64,000 nucleotides of DNA from Laspinema palackyanum D2a. Lineage in GTDB: Bacteria; Cyanobacteriota; Cyanobacteriia; Cyanobacteriales; Laspinemataceae. Under the pieces are notes generated by a model. It was not told the DNA's origin. It made no database searches and saw only the letters and a program-made list of their open reading frames with translations. Both the position numbers and the translations under genes were made by a program. The DNA lies in contig JAMXFF010000025.1 of the NCBI GenBank assembly GCA_025370845.1, positions 1 through 64,000 on the forward strand, in the 5' to 3' direction. This document shows, one piece after another, positions 8,336 to 16,949 of this stretch (position 1 is the stretch's first letter; each line of letters starts with the position of its first letter).

Positions 8336-8521
8336 TGTTCGTAGTAACGACTTCAGTCGTTACCGCGTGACTTGGCGTCAGCCAATTCACGCCCCCCTGT
8401 CCGGCTCCTCCAGTTTCTTCGGGGAGATGGGGTTCATGTTCGTAGTAACGACTGAAGTCGTTACCGCGTGACTTGGCGTCAGCCAATTCACGCACCCCTG
8501 TCCGGCTCCTCCAGTTTCTTC
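8336..8521. repeat. Two ~85-bp direct repeats carrying the REP palindrome
   Basis: Blocks starting at 8336 and 8437 share a GTTCGTAGTAACGAC palindrome followed by ACCGCGTGACTTGGCG and a stretch to CTCCAGTTTCTTC. They differ mainly in the palindrome loop (TTC versus TGA, as if that hairpin had been inverted) and one C/A change. They lie just upstream of the double ABC ATPase gene and probably in its leader. Confidence 0.85.
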
Positions 8522-8566
8522 ACAGGCGCTTAAGCCGATCTTGGTGAATATCACGGGTTCAGGCAT

Positions 8567-8716
8567 GAAACGACTGAAGTCGTTACTACGAACTAAGAGA
8601 ACGACTGAAGTCGTTACTACGAACTAAGAGAACGACTGAAGTCGTTACTACAAACCCGGAAACGACTCAAGTCGTTACTACGAACATGGATAACGACTGA
8701 AGTCGTTACTACGAAC
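8567..8716. repeat. Array of five REP-like palindromes (inverted orientation)
   Basis: Five units AACGACTGAAGTCGTT-actacgaac follow each other with 4-8 bp spacers (taagag, taagag, ccgga, atggat). They are the reverse complement of the 5085-5235 units and re-use the same spacer words in another order. One unit has a CAA instead of GAA loop. The array ends 8 bp from the stop of the zinc-ribbon gene. Confidence 0.85.
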
Positions 8717-8723
8717 AATATCC

Positions 8724-9290
8724 TTATTGTGGTTTATCAAAGCGGCGCATTAAATAGGCTACGCCGAAATCGCCATTGGGGTGTTGTTCGAGAACTTCCG
8801 CGAGTTGGAAGACCATTTCTGCCACGTCTGGACCTAATTTGTCGATAGTGGCATCCCGTTCTTTTTCAGATTGGAGGATCGATCGCACTCGGGCTTGCCA
8901 TTCCCCCGAAAAAATCTGTTCTAGGCTATCATGGAGTTCTAGTTCTTCGAGGATTTCCCATTCCCCGCGATCGCACCAGAACCCGCCACAACTGGGACAG
9001 CGTTCCACATAGAACGGGTTTTTTGCCATCACTTTGGAACGGGAAAGGTAGCGATTACATTCCGGACATAATCCCGCTTTCATGTCCGTCTCAGGGGGAA
9101 TGAAGTCTCTGCCGACTTCGCGAGTCACATAAGTTGGGGGAGTCATCTGCCGACGTTGCTGCGATCGCCAGGGTTCGTAGTCGGTTGAGGAAATCCAACT
9201 CCCTTGACATTCCACACAGTGCTTGACGGGGAGATCCCCGGACAAAAATCCATCGACTAGGGTCTCATTCTTATCTTTTGGGCATTGCAT
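8724..9290 (-). CDS. Zinc-ribbon (zf-TFIIB-like) protein
   Basis: A 188-residue soluble protein with two zinc-ribbon-like Cys pairs: CPKD...CVEC near residues 3-26 and CPECNRYL...CPSCGGFWCDRGEWE near residues 74-112. The second matches the zf-TFIIB domain (CPxC, CPxCGGxWLDRGE). The C-terminal 70 residues are helical and acidic. Such proteins are widespread and of unknown function, possibly binding nucleic acid or protein. A GGAAAG ribosome site precedes the ATG. The gene stands alone, followed directly by the palindrome array. Confidence 0.75.
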   Translation of the reverse strand: MQCPKDKNETLVDGFLSGDLPVKHCVECQGSWISSTDYEPWRSQQRRQMTPPTYVTREVGRDFIPPETDMKAGLCPECNRYLSRSKVMAKNPFYVERCPSCGGFWCDRGEWEILEELELHDSLEQIFSGEWQARVRSILQSEKERDATIDKLGPDVAEMVFQLAEVLEQHPNGDFGVAYLMRRFDKPQ

Positions 9291-9405
9291 TGCTCTTTCT
9301 TTCCCGGTTACACCTTCAAAAAAAAATGGGGATCGGAATTAATAGGGGCTACACAATCCAGAATTGGGGAGGGCCAATCCGGATCTTAAACCTGGCCCCT
9401 GGAAC

Positions 9406-9777
9406 TTAATTTGGGGCGGGGATCGACAAAATGGCTTCGCAGTAGCCGATGCAACCTTTAAGGCGATCGCGGACAGCAATCCAACGCCGCTCCAGAGTCT
9501 CTGCTTGTCGAGCCGAACCTAAAAACATCACGTCATTTACCAATAACCGGATCTGCTTATGCAGTTCCGTCTGAAACGACTGCACCAGGGACACCATACC
9601 CGGGTCTAGCCCCTCCATCCCTAAGCTCAAGATTTGAGCCTGAAAAATTTGTTGCATTTCAAGTGTACTGGCTCGCACTGTCCCTTGATCTGGATTCGGT
9701 GCATTGGTCATTTCCGCCAATTGCTTTAGTGCTTGCATCAAATTTTGATAACACTGGACATGAACATCCGGCAGCAT
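9406..9777 (-). CDS. patD: PatD-like protein (heterocyst frequency control family)
   Basis: A 123-residue, all-helical soluble protein. Its C-terminal half (QTELHKQIRLLVNDVMFLGSARQ, then RDRLKGCIGYCEAIL) matches my recollection of the PatD family, which in Anabaena influences heterocyst frequency and interacts with division machinery. The family also occurs in non-heterocystous cyanobacteria, where its role is unclear. No heterocyst genes are seen in this window. It is transcribed divergently from the Rsh gene. The assignment rests on remembered pattern, not alignment. Confidence 0.55.
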   Translation of the reverse strand: MLPDVHVQCYQNLMQALKQLAEMTNAPNPDQGTVRASTLEMQQIFQAQILSLGMEGLDPGMVSLVQSFQTELHKQIRLLVNDVMFLGSARQAETLERRWIAVRDRLKGCIGYCEAILSIPAPN

Positions 9778-10039
9778 AAGTTGAAGAAATTTGTCTATAT
9801 TAATAGAGTAGGCAATCCGTACAATTTAATAAAACTTTAACTTAGATATAAATTGCAAGCCTGAGCGATGCAGAGTTTCTTGCCCGGTATGTATTCTAGC
9901 CCAGAAGGCAATAGGGACCCTGCACCCTCAGCCCTTATCTCCTTATTTCGGGTACTTCTGTATCTGAAGATACAATAAATGCCCTAAAATTGATAAATCT
10001 TCTTAAGCCCACCCCATTATTCATCCTTCAGAGCGTCTT

Positions 10040-12304
10040 ATGATTATGAACCCCGTTGCTCCAACCTGCTCCTTTGATGTCGAGATTCCCGAATGGCTGC
10101 AAACCTGCTTAATCTCCTATAACGATTCTCCAGACTCAGCCTATCCCGACCTATCCCAGAACGATAACTCCCTGATCTGTCGCGCTTTTGAATTTGCCTA
10201 TCAACTTCATGAATGTCAGAGGCGCAAATCCGGAGAACCCTATATCATCCATCCGATCGCCGTTGCGGGACTCCTGCGGGAACTTGGCGGTAGCAGTGCC
10301 ATGATTGCTGCTGGGTTTTTGCATGATGTAGTGGAGGATACCGAAGTTACCTTAGAAGAAATCGAAGAACGCTTCGGGGAAGAAGTCCGCCAACTCGTCG
10401 AAGGCGTCACCAAACTCTCCAAATTTAACTTCTCCAGCAAAACCGAAAGGCAAGCAGAGAACTTCCGCAGGATGTTTCTGGCAATGGCTAAAGATATCCG
10501 CGTGATCGTGGTGAAACTCGCCGATCGCCTGCATAATATGCGAACCCTAGAGTCCCTCGCCGATGTCAAGCGACAGCGCATCGCCTTGGAAACCCGCGAA
10601 ATCTTTGCACCCCTAGCCAATCGTCTGGGGATCGGGCGGTTTAAATGGGAACTGGAAGACTTAGCCTTTAAGTATCTCGAACCCGAATCCTACCGACAGA
10701 TGCAGGATCTCGTCGCCGAAAAACGGATTGACCGCGAAACCCGCCTGAATAAAGTCACCGAAACCCTGCGAATGCGTTTGGAAGAACTGGGGATCGGTTG
10801 CACCGAAGTCAGTGGGCGTCCCAAGCATCTGTACGGGATCTATCAAAAAATGCAGCGCCAGAACAAAAAATTTGAAGAAATATATGACGTAGCAGCGGTG
10901 AGAATTCTCGTCCAAAAAAGCGAAGAATGCTACCGAGCCCTGGCGATCGCTCATGATGCCTTCCGTCCGCTACCCGGTCGATTCAAAGACTATATCGGCC
11001 TCCCCAAACCCAACCGCTACCAATCCTTGCATACCGTCGTCCTCGGACCGACAGGCAGGCCGATAGAAGTCCAAATCCGCACCGTAGAAATGCATCACGT
11101 TGCCGAGTACGGGATCGCCGCCCACTGGAAATATAAAGAAGCCGGATCCAGCTACAGTAAACTCAATAACGATGATGAGAAATTCACCTGGTTACGTCAG
11201 CTATTGGAATGGCAAAGTGACCTCAAAGATGCTCAAGAATATCTGGAAAATGTTAAGGATAATTTATTTGATGAAGATGTCTATGTCTTCACTCCTCAAG
11301 GGGATTTAATCTCCCTCAAACAAGGAGCAACCCCCGTCGATTTTGCCTATAGAATTCATACAGAAGTCGGCAACCATTGTGCTGGGGCGCGGGTGAATGA
11401 GCGACTGGTTACCTTGGATACTCCCTTAAATAATGGGGATATCGTTGAGATTCTCACCCAGAAAAATTGTCATCCGAGTTTAGATTGGCTGAATTTTGCG
11501 ATTACGACCACAGCGAAGACGCGAATTCGCCAGTGGTACAAGCGATCGCATCGAGATGAGAATGTCCAACGGGGTCGGGATATGTTGGAAAAAGAATTGG
11601 GCAAAAATGGATTTGAATCCTTGCTCAAATCGGAACAAATGCTGCAAGTCGCTCAACGCTGCAATTACCACAGTGTGGAGGATTTACTCGCCGCAGTCGG
11701 CTATGGAGAACTCACCATCAATCAAGTGGTCCATCGCCTCCGGGGTGAAGTCACCGATCGCCAAACCTTGGCTCAAACTCAGCCTTTGTTATTACCCGGA
11801 GTCACCGTCAGGGCCTCTCTTCCCCCAGCACAGACGAAAGGGAAACACCCGATCGCCGGAGTTGAGGGATTGGTTTATCACCTGGCGCGATGTTGTACAC
11901 CGATCCCCGGAGAAGCCATCATTGGGATTGTCACCCTAGGCGATCGGGGCATTTCCATTCACCGCCAAGGCTGTTCCAACGTTCACGGGATTCCCGGCGA
12001 TCGCCTGGTCCCCGTCAACTGGAATCCCACAGATTGCTCCGAGGGCCGTCCTCAAAGCTATCCTGTTGAGATTTCCATCGAAGTGCTCGATCGCGTCGGG
12101 GTCCTAAATGACATTTTGTCTCGATTGAAAGATAACAATGTCAACGTCCGCAGCGCCAACGTGAAAACCTATATGGGTAAACCCGCCACCATCGAACTGG
12201 GGATCGATATTTGCGATCTCAAGCAACTCGAACGCACCTTTAACCAAATTCGCCAAATCAGCGATGTGCTGAATCTGCGACGCCTGAGTAATGCTGCCGA
12301 TTAA
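10040..12304 (+). CDS. Bifunctional (p)ppGpp synthetase/hydrolase (RelA/SpoT, Rsh)
   Basis: A 754-residue long Rsh protein. In order: an HD hydrolase domain with FLHDVVEDT (near residue 94), the synthetase domain with GRPKHLYGIYQKM (near 260) and pyrophosphate-transfer residues, a TGS domain (YVFTPQGDLISLKQGATPVDFAY, near 416), a helical/zinc-finger region with HLARCCTPIPG, and a C-terminal ACT domain (EVLDRVGVLNDILSRL). Both catalytic halves appear intact, so it should make and degrade the alarmone. Cyanobacteria usually have this single Rsh. The start is MIMNPV at 10040; the ATG at 10046 is an alternative. The gene has its own upstream region and is not in an operon. Confidence 0.95.
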   Translation: MIMNPVAPTCSFDVEIPEWLQTCLISYNDSPDSAYPDLSQNDNSLICRAFEFAYQLHECQRRKSGEPYIIHPIAVAGLLRELGGSSAMIAAGFLHDVVEDTEVTLEEIEERFGEEVRQLVEGVTKLSKFNFSSKTERQAENFRRMFLAMAKDIRVIVVKLADRLHNMRTLESLADVKRQRIALETREIFAPLANRLGIGRFKWELEDLAFKYLEPESYRQMQDLVAEKRIDRETRLNKVTETLRMRLEELGIGCTEVSGRPKHLYGIYQKMQRQNKKFEEIYDVAAVRILVQKSEECYRALAIAHDAFRPLPGRFKDYIGLPKPNRYQSLHTVVLGPTGRPIEVQIRTVEMHHVAEYGIAAHWKYKEAGSSYSKLNNDDEKFTWLRQLLEWQSDLKDAQEYLENVKDNLFDEDVYVFTPQGDLISLKQGATPVDFAYRIHTEVGNHCAGARVNERLVTLDTPLNNGDIVEILTQKNCHPSLDWLNFAITTTAKTRIRQWYKRSHRDENVQRGRDMLEKELGKNGFESLLKSEQMLQVAQRCNYHSVEDLLAAVGYGELTINQVVHRLRGEVTDRQTLAQTQPLLLPGVTVRASLPPAQTKGKHPIAGVEGLVYHLARCCTPIPGEAIIGIVTLGDRGISIHRQGCSNVHGIPGDRLVPVNWNPTDCSEGRPQSYPVEISIEVLDRVGVLNDILSRLKDNNVNVRSANVKTYMGKPATIELGIDICDLKQLERTFNQIRQISDVLNLRRLSNAAD

Positions 12305-12396
12305 GGTCATTGGTTGTTGGTCATTGGTCATTGGTCATTGGTCATTGGTTGTTGGTCCCTTGACAAATGACAAATGACAACCGACAACCGACAAAG
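12305..12396. repeat. Heptamer/octamer tandem repeat with inverted counterpart
   Basis: Copies of GGTCATT / GGTTGTT run from 12306 to 12356, then their complements (ACAAATG, ACAACCG) run to 12396, forming a large imperfect hairpin between the convergent rsh and dus genes. Short tandem repeats of this kind are common in filamentous cyanobacteria. The hairpin may also terminate both transcripts. Confidence 0.85.
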
Positions 12397-12397
12397 G

Positions 12398-13414
12398 TCA
12401 TTCAGCCCTAATTCCTTGGCCGATCGCGCGATCGATTAACTCGCATCCCTGGGCCACTGACTCCACTCGGGCTAACTGATCCCGGAGTTCTCCGGCACCG
12501 TAAAACCCTTTCACATACCAAGTCAAATGCTTTCGCGCCTGTTGCACTCCGCGATCGCCTTTGTACTCCCACAACCCGCGTAAATGCTCCTTCGCACATT
12601 CCAATCGCTGAATCGGGGTAGGTGCAGACAACTCCTCCCCAGTTTTCAGGAAATGGTCAATCTCTCCCACTAAAAACGGATACCCCAAAGTCCCCCGGGA
12701 ACACATTACCCCATCGGCCCCAGTTTCCTCCAAACAGCGCAGGGCCATTTCCACGGAAAAAATATCCCCATTCCCAATCACCGGAATCGACAGCACTTCC
12801 TTAACTCGTCGAATCCACTCCCACTTGGCACTGCCGTGATATCCTTGGTCCCGAGTCCGGCCATGAATCGTAATCATCGCCGCACCTGCATCCTCCATTC
12901 CCTTAGCAAAATCAAGGATATTAATCTCCTGATCCGACCAACCAATCCGGGTTTTTACTGTCACGGGAACCGATACCGCTTTGACGACTGCACGGACGAT
13001 CGCCTCAGCAGTTTTGGGGTCGCGTAACAACGAAGAACCCCCGCCATTTTTGGTAATTTTATTCACCGGACAGCCCATATTAATATCAATGGTATCCGCC
13101 CCTTCTGCCACCGCCATCTCTGCCGCCTCCGCTAAGAAATCTGGGCGACAGTCAAAGAGTTGAATACTAATCGGTCGTTCATTGGGGTCCACTTCCATAA
13201 TTTTGGGGACTTCCCGCAAATAGCGCAAACTGCTCGCTTGCACCATTTCCGTGTACATCATCGAATCCGGTGCATAGCGACGGACCAGACGCCGAAAGAC
13301 TAAATCTGTCACGCCAGATAAGGGGGATTGCAAGACGCGACTTTTAACCGTAACCTGACCAATTTTTAGGGGAGTTGCGAGTTTTTTTTGCAATTCAGGA
13401 GAAAGAACGGGCAT
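12398..13414 (-). CDS. dusB: tRNA-dihydrouridine synthase (DusB-type)
   Basis: A flavin-dependent Dus enzyme of 338 residues from the ATG at 13414; an in-frame GTG at 13435 would add 7. The FMN-barrel starts with LQSPLSGVTDLVFRRL. The catalytic Cys is in INMGCPVNK, the conserved Lys/Arg stretch is VKTRIGW, and the phosphate loop is IGNGDIFS followed by GVMCSRGTLGYPFL. It reduces uridines in the tRNA D-loop. The length and motifs fit the bacterial DusB group. It is convergent with rsh and upstream of nothing obviously related. Confidence 0.92.
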   Translation of the reverse strand: MPVLSPELQKKLATPLKIGQVTVKSRVLQSPLSGVTDLVFRRLVRRYAPDSMMYTEMVQASSLRYLREVPKIMEVDPNERPISIQLFDCRPDFLAEAAEMAVAEGADTIDINMGCPVNKITKNGGGSSLLRDPKTAEAIVRAVVKAVSVPVTVKTRIGWSDQEINILDFAKGMEDAGAAMITIHGRTRDQGYHGSAKWEWIRRVKEVLSIPVIGNGDIFSVEMALRCLEETGADGVMCSRGTLGYPFLVGEIDHFLKTGEELSAPTPIQRLECAKEHLRGLWEYKGDRGVQQARKHLTWYVKGFYGAGELRDQLARVESVAQGCELIDRAIGQGIRAE

Positions 13415-13471
13415 TGTTGAATTCCGGGGTGTCACGATTGGTTGTAAAGGAACACAGGGGTGATTGGGTCT

Positions 13472-15172
13472 TTATCGTTTGCCGAACAATCGTCTAATTT
13501 CCCGTTCAGAAACCGCTGTTTCTTGTTGAATTTCGTCACATTTTTGTTTTTTCAACAGATTAACTTGAGCTTCGGATTCCACCCCATCAGCGACTGTTTT
13601 TAAATTGATGCCGTGGGCCATTTGGATAATGGCATTCAGAATGGGAGCATTTTGAGTGGGATTACCAATCAAACTCCGGGATATTTTGAGACTATCCAAC
13701 CCCAAATTTCCCAGATAATTCAGGGAACTTTGGGCGATGCCAAATTGGGCGATGGTGAGGTGCAATCCTAGGCGTTTGAATTGGAGCAATTGAGAGCCTA
13801 GGGCATTCAGGTTTTTGGTATTGGCGATCGCCTCGGCTGGAATCTCTAATTCCAAAGACCGAGGGTCGAGACCCGTGCTGTTTAAGCTATCAAGAATCAT
13901 CGCGGTGATATTAACATCATTCAGCAATTGTTCCGAGATGCTCGTCGAAATTCGGACGGAGAGTTTGGCCTCATTTTGCCATATTTTACCCTGCTGACAA
14001 GCGATTTGTAACATCCACTGACTCATGTCTCGAACCAGTCCCACTTCTTGGGCTAAAGACATGACTTTAGCGGGGGGAATCGGTCCCAATCGGGGATGAT
14101 CCCAATAGGGGACTGCCGCGACTGACGTGATTTTTTTCTTCCGGAGATCGATGCGGGGTTGATAAAAGACTTGCAGTTGTTTTTGCTCCCAACTGCGCCG
14201 CAAATCCGAGGCGAGTTCCAACTCCTTGGCGGTATCAAATCCAAACAGGGGACGGGTATAGATTTTACAGGAATTTCCCCCGGATTGCTTGACTTCTCCC
14301 ATAGCTACCCCAGCTTGTCTGCGGAGTTCTTCCACATTGGATACAGTGGGATAAAAGGCGATGCCGATTGAGGCGGTGAGGGGAATGGATTTGCGTTCAA
14401 TCGGGTAGGGTTGAGCGATTTCTTGTAATAATTTTTGGGCGATCGCCACGGCTGTTTCTTTCTCTGTCACCGGAGGTAGCACAATTCCAAACTCGTCACC
14501 CCCAATCCGAACTGCACCGCCTCCATCCAGTTGTTCAGTAAAATCAATCAGGCGGCGGGCCACCTGTTGTAAAATCAGGTCACCTTTTCCATAACTAATG
14601 GTGTCATTAATTCGACCAAATTTATCCAACCCTAAGAGCAAAAAGGGAACGAGGGGATTTCTCCCTTGACTTTGGGCGATCGCCGATTCCAATAGACCCT
14701 CTTTCCCCTCTAATCCGGACAAATTCTGTAAACCCGTGAGGGAGTCAAATTTTTCTAACTGATTAAGTTGTTCGGAGACTTGCTTAAGCTGTTCGGTTTG
14801 CTGTCCCGTCCGCCTGAGTCTCGCTTCGATCGCCTCTAGTAATTCCTTCTTAGTAAAGGGTTTTGTCAGATAATCATCCGCCCCCAAATTCATGCCTTGA
14901 CGCACATCGGAACGATCACCCTTTGCTGTCAAAAAAATCAAGGGAATATTGACGGTATTCGGATCCGCTCTTAATGCTTGTAATACCCCATACCCATCGA
15001 GTTCGGGCATCATAATATCGCAGATAATCAGATCGAAACCCTCGGATTTTGCCAGTTCCACCCCTTCCCGTCCATTGGGAGCCCCACTTCCTTCAAAATC
15101 TTCAGCTTCCAGAAAATCGAGGATGTTGTTCAGAATTTCCGATGTATCTTCAATAACTAATATTTTGGTCAT
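13472..15172 (-). CDS. Response regulator with GGDEF and degenerate EAL domains
   Basis: A 566-residue protein. Residues 1-120 are a receiver domain with phospho-acceptor D52 (CDIMMPELDG) and Lys in LTKPF. Residues about 140-305 form a GGDEF domain with an intact GGDEF signature (224-228), so diguanylate cyclase activity is plausible; the inhibitory RxxD site is not seen. Residues about 320-555 form an EAL fold in which EAL is replaced by AAV (352-354), DDFG by AQFG (475-478) and KID by KIS (496-498). These are metal and catalytic positions, so phosphodiesterase activity is unlikely and the domain may only bind c-di-GMP or partners. No histidine kinase gene is adjacent. Confidence 0.92.
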   Translation of the reverse strand: MTKILVIEDTSEILNNILDFLEAEDFEGSGAPNGREGVELAKSEGFDLIICDIMMPELDGYGVLQALRADPNTVNIPLIFLTAKGDRSDVRQGMNLGADDYLTKPFTKKELLEAIEARLRRTGQQTEQLKQVSEQLNQLEKFDSLTGLQNLSGLEGKEGLLESAIAQSQGRNPLVPFLLLGLDKFGRINDTISYGKGDLILQQVARRLIDFTEQLDGGGAVRIGGDEFGIVLPPVTEKETAVAIAQKLLQEIAQPYPIERKSIPLTASIGIAFYPTVSNVEELRRQAGVAMGEVKQSGGNSCKIYTRPLFGFDTAKELELASDLRRSWEQKQLQVFYQPRIDLRKKKITSVAAVPYWDHPRLGPIPPAKVMSLAQEVGLVRDMSQWMLQIACQQGKIWQNEAKLSVRISTSISEQLLNDVNITAMILDSLNSTGLDPRSLELEIPAEAIANTKNLNALGSQLLQFKRLGLHLTIAQFGIAQSSLNYLGNLGLDSLKISRSLIGNPTQNAPILNAIIQMAHGINLKTVADGVESEAQVNLLKKQKCDEIQQETAVSEREIRRLFGKR

Positions 15173-16008
15173 ACCCTTTCTCTTTAAGACAATCGCTTAT
15201 TTATAAAGCGGTGTTTTCGGCAAAATTGCCTTGATTATTGCTGACTTACACCCCGACCCGAAGCGGATGATAGACATCCTTTTCACCCCTTGAGCAATGC
15301 TTAGGGATTGTCTGCCTGACTTTCCAGTTTATTATATAATAAAGTTCTGGGCGCGGCAGGGAGTTAGAGTGGCTAATTTTTCAACAAAGACTGACCCGCG
15401 CTTGATTGCTGATAGACACGAGTTATGCTATCTGGCAGTAAGCGGTTCGCTATTTAAATGGTGTACTCTTAGGGAGCAAGATGTGACCCAGGGGGACATC
15501 GCTTACGCGCATCACGCCCAGGAGAAAGAGCCAGGGCCGCACATCGGAGGCGCAGGCGTCGGCTCCATTGTCAAAATGCTGCAAGGTTCGCTATAGTCAA
15601 AGAAGCGGCTGGCTTGTTCTCAGGCTTCCCATCCCTGGCTAGAAGTCCAGGGCCCCCTCAAAAGTCCCGCCGGCGATCGCCACTCTTGCCAGATCCCAAA
15701 CCCTTCCTCTGAATAGAACCACCGCCGTCCTCCTCATGGATCTTTTTTCTGACAGATTCAGCGTTTAATCGGCCTTCATATTTGTTTTAGGTTTTTTCTC
15801 TGCTGAAAATTTACCCTTCTCAGTCAGAATTTAGCCAAAAATTGCCGATTAGGTGAAGAAAGGTAAAGCGAAGAAGATGCAAACAAGGTGTGAAAGAAAA
15901 ATGCCTATCCAGCGATCCCCTCACCGATTGCGGAACGGAGAGAACCGCTATTGTAGCTAGCGATATCAAAGCATATCCATCCATGCACTCACCAGGAGCA
16001 TCATTGTC
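15173..16008. other. Long intergenic region without a supportable gene
   Basis: These 836 bases carry no ORF with good start signals or recognisable composition. A 99-codon plus-strand frame at 15297-15596 looks like chance, with no ribosome site and no family resemblance. Scattered HIP1 sites occur. The last 100 bases probably carry the promoter of the gene at 16009, which is preceded by AGGAG at about 15990. Confidence 0.5.
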
Positions 16009-16617
16009 ATGCCAAATCAAGCCCGTGATCTGGAATGTGGAGAATATTCTCCATCTCATCTGGAGTTAGAACTCTTAGATCTACTAACCCAAACCGAAGT
16101 TCCTTACCCTTGGAACCCGAGTGCGATCGCAGCGGAGGCTTATTTTGCCAGCGTCGAAGCGGCTGAAGCCCCCTTGTGGTTGGATGACGAAGCCGACTTT
16201 GCACCCCAAGCCGAAACAGCGATCGCCGCTTTCGAGAGACTCTGGTCCGCCAATCCCTCGGAAATCTCCGCAGTGGAAAGCGTTAGAGCTACTTTACTGC
16301 AAAAGTTTGGGACACAAGTTCCTTCTGACTGGTTAGAGGCGATCGCCCAACGCGCTCAAACTTTAACCTCAACCACAACCCCGATGGCTCAACGATTAGT
16401 GCAATGTGTCAGCGAACTGCTGCCGCAATGGACCCCGGAAGATTTACAGGTTTTAGCCCGACCCTTTGCCTACGCCATGCGAGGCGAATCCCTCGACTCC
16501 ACGGTAACCACCATGAGCGAGAAAACCTGGTCAAACTTATCGGAGATTGAAAAAGCCCGCCTAAGTTTGGCGATCGCCCGTTATGCCGTCTCTGAATTGG
16601 AAAATTTTTCGGCATAA
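16009..16617 (+). CDS. Hypothetical cyanobacterial protein, 202 aa
   Basis: A soluble, acidic, Ala/Glu/Trp-containing protein, predicted largely helical, without signal peptide, membrane segment or Cys/His motif. The N-terminal 40 residues (LELELLDLLTQTEVPYPWNP) look like a short docking or linker segment. The region from about residue 90 resembles a helical bundle (MAQRLVQCVSELLPQWTPEDLQVLARPFAYAMRG). The start has AGGAG upstream. It lies 332 bp before the CHAT-FHA gene in the same orientation, so functional coupling is possible but unproven. I do not recognise the family. Codon usage and HIP1 content match the neighbours. Confidence 0.75.
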   Translation: MPNQARDLECGEYSPSHLELELLDLLTQTEVPYPWNPSAIAAEAYFASVEAAEAPLWLDDEADFAPQAETAIAAFERLWSANPSEISAVESVRATLLQKFGTQVPSDWLEAIAQRAQTLTSTTTPMAQRLVQCVSELLPQWTPEDLQVLARPFAYAMRGESLDSTVTTMSEKTWSNLSEIEKARLSLAIARYAVSELENFSA

Positions 16618-16949
16618 ATCACCGGGGGTGTTATTTTAATAACCTTGCACTCAACTTTAATTCAGGGTCAACACTTTCTGAATGGGATGGCAACCTCATG
16701 GTGCCAAGCATTCCCATTGCTTCAACCGATTAGCTGGTTCAGCATCTCGGGAAGAAGTCTTGATAATCGGTGTATCCCCCGCGATCAATCACCTTGATAG
16801 GGTTAATCCAAACACTGGATCACACTATTTCATACAAAGGGCGGGGGATATTGCTGTAATCCTGAGCGAATATCCCTCAATGTAACATCATCACCCGAGA
16901 ACAGATACACTGGTTAAAAGCCCCTTTCACATTAGAGCCAGTGTTCTGA
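16618..16949 (+). other. Intergenic region before the CHAT-FHA gene
   Basis: These 332 bases show no gene. A 67-codon frame at 16682-16885 lacks a ribosome site and protein-like composition. This stretch most likely holds the promoter of the CHAT-FHA gene. Confidence 0.5.

Noticed and set aside
5085..8716. CRISPR array
   Set aside because: Spacers are 4-8 bp, recur among units, and repeats are palindromes with inverted copies; no cas gene is near.
15297..15596. 99-codon plus-strand frame
   Set aside because: No ribosome site, odd composition and no family resemblance.
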